64,000 bases of DNA. Origin: Mesorhizobium sp. L-8-3 (GTDB lineage: Bacteria > Pseudomonadota > Alphaproteobacteria > Rhizobiales > Rhizobiaceae). Every line of letters starts with the position of its first letter. Position 1 is the first letter of the stretch. Of the stretch, positions 57,452 through 64,000 are shown in pieces. The notes beneath the pieces are model-generated. The model made no database searches. It was not told where the DNA came from and worked only from the letters and a program-made list of their open reading frames with translations. The position numbers were made by a program, and so were the translations under genes. The stretch is from contig NZ_AP023262.1 in the NCBI RefSeq assembly GCF_016756615.1, forward strand, positions 5,891,501-5,955,500, read 5' to 3'.

Positions 57452-59716
57452 ATGCCTGGCTTCCACAGCGCCCTGATCGATTTCGGGTCCAGCGCCAACT
57501 GGCTGATCGCCGCGTGGCTCGTCCTGTCCGCGCTGGTCGCCCTGGCGGCGCTCCGCTATCGTCGGCTCTACCGCGCGGCGCGCGCCGGCCGCGCCAGGCT
57601 CGCCGACCTGATCGACAACCTGTCGGAAGGCATCTACACCTCGTCGCTCGACGGCAGGCAGCTCAGCGCCAACAAGGCCCTGGTGCAGCTGAACGGCTAT
57701 TCCAGCGAGCGCGAGATGCTCGCCAGGGTCAAGGATATCGGGACCGAGTGGTATGTCGATCCCTCCCGGCGCGCCGCGTTCCGCGACGCGCTGGAGCGCG
57801 ACGGCAGGGTCGAAGACTTCGTTTCGGAAATCTACCGCCACAAGACGCGCGAACGCATCTGGATCTCCGAATCGGCGCGCCTCGTCCTCGATCCGACCAC
57901 CGGCAATCCGCTCCACTATGAAGGCTCGGTCCGCGACATCACGGTGCTGGTGCGTCGGCTCAGCCTGGAGGAACGTTTCCAGAAGCTGACACGCGAGCTG
58001 CCAGGCGCGCTTTTCCAGCTCGTGACCAGGGCCAGCGGCGTGGCCGAAGTCCTTTATGTCAGCGCCGCCTTCACGCGGATCACAGGCATCCCGCTCGAAG
58101 AATTCGTCGAGCGCCCGCGGAGCCTCTTCGGACGCGTGCACGGCGCCGACATCTCGGGCCTCAGGCGTTCGCTGAGAAGGGCTACCGAGAAGCGGCAGAG
58201 CTGGGACCACGAATTCAGGCTCCGCCTTCGCGACGGCACAGAGAAATGGGCGCGCGTCGCAGCCACGCCTGAATTCAGGGAAGCCGGCATCATCTGGCAT
58301 GGCTATCTCACCGACATCTCGACCCGCAAGAGCAACGAGATGGAGATAGAACGGCTCGCCTATTTCGATCCGCTCACGGAGCTTCCAAACCGGCGCATGT
58401 TCCTGAACCGCATGGCCCAGGCCATCGTCGGCAGCGAGAGGCGAGGCGACCACGGCGTGCTGCTGTTCATCGACCTCGACAATTTCAAGACGCTCAACGA
58501 CACGCAGGGGCATGACGTCGGCGACGCTTTCCTCGTCCAGGTGGCGGCGCGCCTCGAGCGCTGCCTCGCGCCAAGGGACCTCGTCGCGCGCATCGGCGGG
58601 GACGAGTTCGTGGTCATTCTCGAAGCCGCCGGCGTCGACGAGGCAAATGCGACGCGCCACGCCATCGTGGTGGCAAACCGGCTGCTCGTGACCCTGCGTG
58701 AGCCTTTCGAGCTCGCAGCGGTTCGCCACCTCGCCTCGGCAAGCGTCGGCGTGGTGGTGTTCGACGGTGCAGAGGCTCGCCCCGACGAGATCCTGAAGCG
58801 TGCCGATATCGCCATGTACCAGGCCAAGGCAGCGGGCAGGAACGGGATGGCCCTGTTCGACCCGGCCAGCCTGGAGCGCGAACGCGAACGTTTCCGACTG
58901 GTCGGAGACCTGCGCGCCGCGCTCGGCGGTACAGAACTCGAGCTGCACTTCCAGCCGCAGGTCGACGATCGCGGAGTCATCATCGGCGCAGAAGGACTGC
59001 TGCGCTGGAACCATCCGCGGCTCGGCATGATCTTTCCGGATCGGTTCATCCCGCTCGCGGAGCAGTTCGGACTGATCGAGGAACTCAGCCGAGCCGTATT
59101 CGACCTCGGCCTGGCCGCCCTCGCCTCCTGGCAACGCGATCCCGCGACCGCGCATCTCAGGCTCGCGCTGAATGTGAGCGTGCAGTCCTTCAACTGCGAC
59201 AGCTTCGGGGCGATGCTGGGACAGATGGTGCGCTCCCATGCCGTCGATGCGACGCGGCTGACGCTGGAACTGACGGAACATGTCATGGCCCGCGACCACG
59301 AACGCGTCGCCCGGCTGATGGCCGAGATCAAGGACCTGGGCGTGCGCCTGTCCCTCGACGACTTCGGCACGGGCTACTCCTCGCTCGCCTATCTGAAGAC
59401 CCTGCCCTTCGACGAACTCAAGATCGACGGGCGTTTCGTCGCCGATATAGAGACCGGCGAAAGCGACCGGGCGCTTGTGAAGACCATCCTGGCCATGGCG
59501 CGCAATCTCGGCCTCACCTCGGTCGCCGAGCATGTCGAGAACATCCGCCAGCAGGCATTCCTGCGGGCCTTCGGATGCGATTGCTTCCAGGGCTATCTCT
59601 ATGGCAAGGCAGTACCGGCAGCCGATTTCCTCGATCGCCTGCGCGAGGGCGGCACACCGCAACCCGCAACCCTCCGCAGCGGGCATCCGTCTCGACGGGA
59701 CTGGATCGCGTCATGA
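57452..59716 (+). CDS. PAS-GGDEF-EAL cyclic-di-GMP signalling protein
   Basis: 754 residues: an N-terminal membrane helix (WLIAAWLVLSALVALAAL), two PAS domains (about 45-170 and 185-305), GGDEF (residues 310-480; RIGGDEF intact) and EAL (490-740). The EAL signature is EGL (GAEGLLRWNH), but the other catalytic positions look kept: NVSVQSF, LELTEH, LDDFGTGYSSL, LKIDGRF, SVAEHVE, CFQGYLY. It could have both cyclase and phosphodiesterase activity, or one may be regulatory. Followed by a strong terminator. Confidence 0.94.
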   Translation: MPGFHSALIDFGSSANWLIAAWLVLSALVALAALRYRRLYRAARAGRARLADLIDNLSEGIYTSSLDGRQLSANKALVQLNGYSSEREMLARVKDIGTEWYVDPSRRAAFRDALERDGRVEDFVSEIYRHKTRERIWISESARLVLDPTTGNPLHYEGSVRDITVLVRRLSLEERFQKLTRELPGALFQLVTRASGVAEVLYVSAAFTRITGIPLEEFVERPRSLFGRVHGADISGLRRSLRRATEKRQSWDHEFRLRLRDGTEKWARVAATPEFREAGIIWHGYLTDISTRKSNEMEIERLAYFDPLTELPNRRMFLNRMAQAIVGSERRGDHGVLLFIDLDNFKTLNDTQGHDVGDAFLVQVAARLERCLAPRDLVARIGGDEFVVILEAAGVDEANATRHAIVVANRLLVTLREPFELAAVRHLASASVGVVVFDGAEARPDEILKRADIAMYQAKAAGRNGMALFDPASLERERERFRLVGDLRAALGGTELELHFQPQVDDRGVIIGAEGLLRWNHPRLGMIFPDRFIPLAEQFGLIEELSRAVFDLGLAALASWQRDPATAHLRLALNVSVQSFNCDSFGAMLGQMVRSHAVDATRLTLELTEHVMARDHERVARLMAEIKDLGVRLSLDDFGTGYSSLAYLKTLPFDELKIDGRFVADIETGESDRALVKTILAMARNLGLTSVAEHVENIRQQAFLRAFGCDCFQGYLYGKAVPAADFLDRLREGGTPQPATLRSGHPSRRDWIAS

Positions 59717-59717
59717 G

Positions 59718-59747
59718 AAAAAGCCGGGGCGCGAACCCCGGCTTTTT
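59718..59747. terminator. Bidirectional rho-independent terminator
   Basis: Perfect 12-bp stem AAAAAGCCGGGG / CCCCGGCTTTTT with a 6-nt loop, between the convergent GGDEF-EAL and ndk genes. Confidence 0.93.
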
Positions 59748-59790
59748 CAAGTCGAATCAATTATTTATCGTATCAGGCACCGAAACCGAT

Positions 59791-60213
59791 TCAGCCCACG
59801 ATCTCGGTGTCGGAGAACCAATACCTGATCTCCTGCGCGGCGGTCTCCGGAGCGTCGGAGCCGTGCACCGAATTCTCGCCGATCGACAGGGCATGAACCT
59901 TGCGGATGGTGCCCTCGGTCGCATTGGCCGGATTGGTGGCGCCCATGATTTCACGGTTCAGGGCGATCGCATTTTCACCCTCGAGAACCTGAACGATCGT
60001 CGGGCCGGACGACATGAATTCGCAGAGCTCGTCGAAGAACGGGCGTCCGCGATGGACCGCGTAGAAGCCCTCGGCCTCGCGGCGGCTCATCCACACGCGC
60101 CGGGACGCAACGACGCGAAGGCCGGCATCCTCCAGCATCTTGGTGATCGCACCGGTAAGGTTGCGCTTGGTCGCGTCGGGTTTGATCATCGAAAAAGTGC
60201 GTTCGATCGCCAT
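59791..60213 (-). CDS. ndk: Nucleoside diphosphate kinase
   Basis: 140 residues. MAIERTFSMIKPDATKRNLT start, catalytic His in NSVHGSDAPETA (residue 117) and GATNPANATEGTIR. Balances NTP pools from ATP. Exact family length. It shares the terminator with the convergent gene. Confidence 0.97.
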   Translation of the reverse strand: MAIERTFSMIKPDATKRNLTGAITKMLEDAGLRVVASRRVWMSRREAEGFYAVHRGRPFFDELCEFMSSGPTIVQVLEGENAIALNREIMGATNPANATEGTIRKVHALSIGENSVHGSDAPETAAQEIRYWFSDTEIVG

Positions 60214-60296
60214 CTTCTGTCCCTGTGTGGATGTCCTTGGAAAAGTGGCGGCTCTATACAGGCCGGATGCCGGATTGCCAAGGCCTCGCGGGCAAA

Positions 60297-60989
60297 TCAG
60301 GCCGCGGCTGGAACGCCGCGCCCAAGTCCCTCGTGAAGATCCAGGCAGCGGCCGAACCATTCCGACACCGGGTCGTCAGCGGCGAGGAATTGATAGGGCG
60401 ACGCCACCCGTACCCATTGCAGTGCGCCAAATACGATATAGTCGGGGAACAGCGGCGACGGGCCGCCGATCCAGGGCTGGTAGGCGAGCATCGACCGCAG
60501 CGGCTCCAGGGAACCGCGGAACGCTGCCAGCCCTGCATCTCGCCCGCCCGGCACCTCCTCCAGCTTCTTGCCGAAACGCGGCTCGCGGCTCTGCCGGAAA
60601 TAGGCGCGGTTGGGCTCGTCCTGCATGCCGTAGATATCCATGAGGGCAGCCGCCCCCAGATAGGTATGCAGTATCGTCTGCGACCAGCGTTCGATGAAGC
60701 GGCTCATGGCCTCGCCTCCCTCGCCGCCGAACAGGCTTGGGCGATCGGGATAGGTCTCTTCGAGATAGAGCGCGATGGCGAAGGAATCGGCCACCACCCG
60801 CGCCCCGTCGCGGATCACGGGCACCGTCTTCGACACTCCGCCTTCCACTGTCGGCACATCGAGGAACCGTGTCGGTACCGTCTCGAATTCGAGCCCCTTA
60901 TGGGCGAGCGACATCGCCGTCTTCCAGCAATGGGGGCTGTAGGGGCGAGATGGGTCCGAGCCGACGAGATCATAAAGCAGAATGGCCAT
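60297..60989 (-). CDS. Glutathione S-transferase family protein
   Basis: 230 residues. N-terminal thioredoxin-like domain with SRPYSPHCWKTAMSLAHKGL and the GSH-site VPVIRDGARVVADSFAIALY, then a helical C-terminal domain. The SPHCWK element is typical of a beta-etherase/LigE-like or uncharacterised GST branch. Upstream of ndk with 83 bp between. Substrate unknown. Confidence 0.9.
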   Translation of the reverse strand: MAILLYDLVGSDPSRPYSPHCWKTAMSLAHKGLEFETVPTRFLDVPTVEGGVSKTVPVIRDGARVVADSFAIALYLEETYPDRPSLFGGEGGEAMSRFIERWSQTILHTYLGAAALMDIYGMQDEPNRAYFRQSREPRFGKKLEEVPGGRDAGLAAFRGSLEPLRSMLAYQPWIGGPSPLFPDYIVFGALQWVRVASPYQFLAADDPVSEWFGRCLDLHEGLGRGVPAAA

Positions 60990-61057
60990 TGGCGTTCCTA
61001 AGGGTGCAGTTTAGTGTCCGCCGCATATTTTCCGCTTCGCGTTTCAAAAGGAAGTCC

Positions 61058-61570
61058 ATGAAGCAGCATTTCATGATGTTGGCCGCCTACAACCGTTGGG
61101 CCAACAGCCGCATCTACGACGCCGCCGCGGTACTGACTGAAGAGCAGTTCCGGCGCGACACGGGCGTATTCTTCAAGTCGCTCATGGGCACTCTGAACCA
61201 CATCCTGGCAGCCGACCGCATCTGGATGAAACGCTTCACCGGGCAAGGCGAGGCGCCGACGACGCTCGACGCCGTGCTCCACGCGGATTTCGCCGGATTG
61301 CGGGCGGCGCGCGAGGCGGAAGACGCGCGCATCATCGACTGGACGGCGTCATTGACCGCAAAGGCTCTCTCCGGCCGCTTCACCTATATGCCGCTTACCG
61401 ACATGCGCACCGTCTCGCAGCGGCTGGCACCCGCGCTCGACCATTTCTTCAACCACCAGACCCATCACCGGGGCCAGGCGCATGCGGTGCTGACAATGCT
61501 CGGCAGGCCCTCCGTAGTGCTCGACCTCGTCTATTTCCAGCGCACCGAGGACGGGCGACCCTACGCCTGA
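61058..61570 (+). CDS. DinB family metal-binding protein
   Basis: 170 residues forming the four-helix DinB/YfiT bundle. Metal ligands: His in TLNHILAADRIWMKRFTG (residue 48) and the pair in FFNHQTHHRGQAHAVLTMLG. AAAGGA precedes the ATG at 61058. Roles in family members range from bacillithiol/mycothiol transferases to unknown; none can be assigned here. Confidence 0.9.
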   Translation: MKQHFMMLAAYNRWANSRIYDAAAVLTEEQFRRDTGVFFKSLMGTLNHILAADRIWMKRFTGQGEAPTTLDAVLHADFAGLRAAREAEDARIIDWTASLTAKALSGRFTYMPLTDMRTVSQRLAPALDHFFNHQTHHRGQAHAVLTMLGRPSVVLDLVYFQRTEDGRPYA

Positions 61571-61643
61571 GGCCCCGATACAGGCGGCCAGCGCGAGGCG
61601 CGCCCTTGCCTTCGCCCGTAGGGTCGGCCAAAAAGCCGCCGCT

Positions 61644-63521
61644 ATGCTTACGATCAATGACCTTTCGCTCCGTATCGCCGGACGCCTGCTTCTCGATCAT
61701 GCTTCCCTCAGCCTGCCCGCCGGAGCGAAGGCCGGGCTGGTGGGGCGCAACGGAACCGGCAAGACAACGCTCTTCCGCGCCATCACCGGCGACATGTCGG
61801 CGGAGACCGGCTCGATCAGCCTCCCGCGCAATACGCGGATCGGCCAGGTCGCCCAGGAAGCGCCCGGCACCGAGGAGCCGCTGATCGACATCGTGCTCAA
61901 GGCCGATGTCGAACGCGCAGCCTTGCTGGAAGAGGAGAAGACCGCCACTGATCCGCACCGTATTGCCGAGATCCATACGCGCCTCGCCGACATCGACGCG
62001 CATTCGGCGGAGGCGCGCGCTGCAACCATTCTTGCCGGCCTGGGCTTCGATGCCGAAGCGCAGAAGCGACCTGCTTCGTCCTTCTCCGGGGGATGGCGCA
62101 TGCGTGTGGCGCTCGCCTCTGTGCTGTTCGCCGAGCCCGATCTCTTGCTGCTCGACGAGCCGACCAACTATCTGGACCTCGAAGGAACGCTGTGGCTCGA
62201 GACCTACGTCTCGCGCTATCCGCATGCGGTTCTCCTGATCAGCCACGATCGCGACCTCCTGAACCGCGCCGTCAACTCGATCGTTCATCTCGACCAGAAG
62301 AAGCTCACCTTCTGGCGCGGCGGCTACGACCAGTTCGAGCGCCAACGGGCCGAGCAGCAGGCTCTACAGGAGAAGAGCCGCGTCAAGCAGGAGGCGCAAC
62401 GCAAGCACCTGCAGTCCTTCGTCGACCGTTTCCGCGCCAAGGCCACGAAGGCCCGCCAGGCGCAATCGCGCATCAAGGCGCTGGAGAAGATGAAGCCGAT
62501 CGCGGCGCTCATCGACGACACGGTGCGGCCCTTCAGGTTTCCCGAACCCGTCAAGACCGTCGCGTCGCCGATCATCGCCCTTGACGGCGTCTCTGTCGGC
62601 TACCAGCCCGGTCACCCGATCCTGAGAAAGATGTCGCTGCGCATCGATGCCGACGACCGCATCGCCCTGCTCGGCGCCAACGGCAACGGCAAGTCGACCT
62701 TTGCCAAGCTGCTTTCCGCCCGGCTGAAGGCGGAGACGGGCACCATGACGGTCGCGCCGGGGCTGAAGGTCTCGATCTTCGCGCAGCATCAGCTCGACGA
62801 CCTCAGGCCGGAGGAGAATGCCTATGAGCATGTGCGCCGGCTGATGCCGGACGCGCCGGAATCCAAGGTGCGCGCCCGCGTCGCGCAGTTCGGCCTGGCA
62901 ACGGAGAAGATGAATACCGCGGCCAAGGATCTTTCGGGTGGCGAAAAGGCACGACTCCTGATGGGGCTCTCCTCCTTCGAGGGACCGAACCTGTTCATCC
63001 TCGACGAGCCGACCAACCATCTGGACATCGATTCGCGCGAGGCGCTGGTGCATGCGCTCAACGATTTCCCTGGCGCCGTCATCCTCATCTCGCACGACCG
63101 TCACCTGATCGAGGCGACGGCCGATCGGCTGTGGCTGGTCCGCGACGGCTCCGTCCGTCCCTACGACGGCGATCTCGGCGACTATCGCCAGGAGGTGACT
63201 GGCGTCTCGGCCGACCGGAAGGAACGGCGCGAGGCCGACAAGGCGTCGAAGGCGGAACGGCGTCGCGATGCCGCGCAGCGCCGCCAGGCGCTCGAGCCGC
63301 TCGCCAAGCAGATCCGCGCGACCGAGGCCCTGATGGACAGGATCAGGAAACGCATCGACGGCATCGAAGACCAGCTCGCCGATCCGAGGCTCTACGAAAA
63401 GGACCCGAGTGCCGCCACGCAGCTTGCCAAAGAGCGTTCCGACCTGTCCAATGCGCTGGCCGGTCACGAAGAGACCTGGCTCACGCTTTCCGCGGAATAC
63501 GAGGAAGGAATAGCCGAATGA
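61644..63521 (+). CDS. ABC-F family ATPase
   Basis: 625 residues: two ABC domains with Walker A GRNGTGKTTLFRAI and GANGNGKSTFAKLL, signatures FSGGWRMRVALAS and LSGGEKARLLMGL, Walker B LLLLDEPTNYLDL and LFILDEPTNHLDI, and a linker of about 80 residues between. C-terminal charged coiled-coil region (540-620). No membrane part. ABC-F proteins act on ribosomes or DNA repair (EttA, Uup, YheS types); the long C-terminal tail fits Uup/YheS-like. It overlaps the next gene by 4 bp. Confidence 0.94.
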   Translation: MLTINDLSLRIAGRLLLDHASLSLPAGAKAGLVGRNGTGKTTLFRAITGDMSAETGSISLPRNTRIGQVAQEAPGTEEPLIDIVLKADVERAALLEEEKTATDPHRIAEIHTRLADIDAHSAEARAATILAGLGFDAEAQKRPASSFSGGWRMRVALASVLFAEPDLLLLDEPTNYLDLEGTLWLETYVSRYPHAVLLISHDRDLLNRAVNSIVHLDQKKLTFWRGGYDQFERQRAEQQALQEKSRVKQEAQRKHLQSFVDRFRAKATKARQAQSRIKALEKMKPIAALIDDTVRPFRFPEPVKTVASPIIALDGVSVGYQPGHPILRKMSLRIDADDRIALLGANGNGKSTFAKLLSARLKAETGTMTVAPGLKVSIFAQHQLDDLRPEENAYEHVRRLMPDAPESKVRARVAQFGLATEKMNTAAKDLSGGEKARLLMGLSSFEGPNLFILDEPTNHLDIDSREALVHALNDFPGAVILISHDRHLIEATADRLWLVRDGSVRPYDGDLGDYRQEVTGVSADRKERREADKASKAERRRDAAQRRQALEPLAKQIRATEALMDRIRKRIDGIEDQLADPRLYEKDPSAATQLAKERSDLSNALAGHEETWLTLSAEYEEGIAE

Positions 63522-64000
63522 CGATCAGGGTCGAGCAGGACAGCGAGGTCACCATCGTCACGATCGACCGGGCGGAAGCCCGCAACGCGGTCAACCCCGA
63601 CATGGCCCTGGCGCTGTTCAACGCTTTCCTCGCCTTCGAGCGCGACGACAAGCAGAAGGTCGCGGTGCTGACCGGCGTGCCCGGCGTCTTTTCCGCCGGC
63701 TTCGACCTGAAATGGGCGGCCGCCGGCGCCGGCGACACCTGGTTCGCCGAGCATGATCTCGACCGTTCCTTCGACGGGCGTGACGACCATCCGCGCAAGG
63801 GGCCGATGGGGCCGACCCGCTTGCTGCTCTCCAAGCCGGTGATCGGCGCCATCTCCGGCCCTGCCGTGGCGGGCGGCATGGAGCTCGCGCTCTGGTGCGA
63901 CCTGCGCGTCATGGAGCAATCCGCCTATATGGGCGTCTATTGCCGCCGCTGGGGCGTGCCGCTGATCGACGGCGGCACTGTACGCCTGCCGCGCATCGTG
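63518..64000 (+). CDS. Enoyl-CoA hydratase/isomerase family protein (3' end beyond window)
   Basis: 161 residues visible. Crotonase fold: FSAGFDLKWAAAG (oxyanion-hole Gly-Phe-Asp region), ISGPAVAGGMELALWCDLRV with the second oxyanion glycine, and YMGVYCRRWGVPLIDGGT. ATG overlaps the ABC-F stop (ATGA). Whether hydratase or another crotonase activity cannot be judged without the rest. Confidence 0.93.
   Translation, partial: MTIRVEQDSEVTIVTIDRAEARNAVNPDMALALFNAFLAFERDDKQKVAVLTGVPGVFSAGFDLKWAAAGAGDTWFAEHDLDRSFDGRDDHPRKGPMGPTRLLLSKPVIGAISGPAVAGGMELALWCDLRVMEQSAYMGVYCRRWGVPLIDGGTVRLPRIV

Noticed and set aside
57449..59686. A 745-codon open frame on the minus strand
   Set aside because: Antisense to the PAS-GGDEF-EAL gene, which has clear domains.
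1..64000. CRISPR array, insertion sequences, rRNA
   Set aside because: No regularly spaced repeat array, no transposase with terminal repeats and no rRNA-like sequence was seen on reading both strands.

Overview
The window looks like chromosome from a high-GC alphaproteobacterium of the order Rhizobiales (Hyphomicrobiales), most like the Mesorhizobium/Phyllobacteriaceae group. The evidence is the general amino-acid permease aapJQMP, the DnaA-related regulator hdaA with its purMN / CDP-alcohol transferase / PerM neighbours, an NDUFS4-like complex I accessory subunit, a mitochondrial-type CHCC zinc-finger protein, a DUF982 protein, an Omp25-type porin-like barrel and rhizobial intergenic palindromic repeats. 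The genus is inferred, not proven.

Layout. 1-3148: ppx (cut by the window edge) and ppk, polyphosphate metabolism. 3323-4816: zinc-finger protein and an FAD monooxygenase. 5117-9500: amino-acid ABC transporter aapJQMP, with a strong stem-loop between the binding-protein gene and the permeases. 9757-11957: PAP2 phosphatase, metC and a 30-residue membrane peptide. 12387-17046: a divergent methyltransferase and a five-gene cassette (VOC protein, acyl carrier protein, MBOAT acyltransferase, SGNH/DltD-like protein, 43-residue one-helix peptide ending FVYDNV). The cassette closely parallels the Gram-positive dlt (teichoic-acid D-alanylation) machinery but has no adenylating enzyme. I regard it as the most interesting system here.

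17206-25912: RTX-type calcium-binding protein, deoB, tRNA-Arg, the complex I subunit, small hypothetical proteins and several decayed genes (ABC permease, FkbM methyltransferase, NYN-domain protein). This is a gene-poor, accessory-looking stretch. 25913-29920: an FMN-dependent alpha-hydroxy-acid oxidase beside a complete TRAP transporter.

30492-40703: a 10.2-kb integrative element at the 3' end of tRNA-Pro(TGG), bounded by perfect 47-bp direct repeats. It carries a tyrosine integrase, a RepA-like ATPase followed by iteron-like repeats, an HTH protein, a resolvase/XRE chimera with no visible catalytic serine, two proteins resembling phage virion-internal (ejection) proteins, and small membrane proteins, one preceded by a 17-G run. 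No capsid, terminase or tail genes are present, so it looks like a phage satellite or phage-derived integrative element.

40741-64000: housekeeping chromosome. It holds hdaA, perM, a CDP-alcohol phosphatidyltransferase, purM-purN, a SixA-like phosphatase, a molybdopterin oxidoreductase, rlmJ, an RNase T2, GSTs, an outer-membrane barrel, an SDR-uvrC-pgsA-moaD-moaE run, a YbaY/META protein, a PAS-GGDEF-EAL protein, ndk, DinB, an ABC-F ATPase and the start of an enoyl-CoA hydratase. Two repeat families are scattered between genes: four copies of a hairpin-forming intergenic repeat and a pair of 99-bp repeats.
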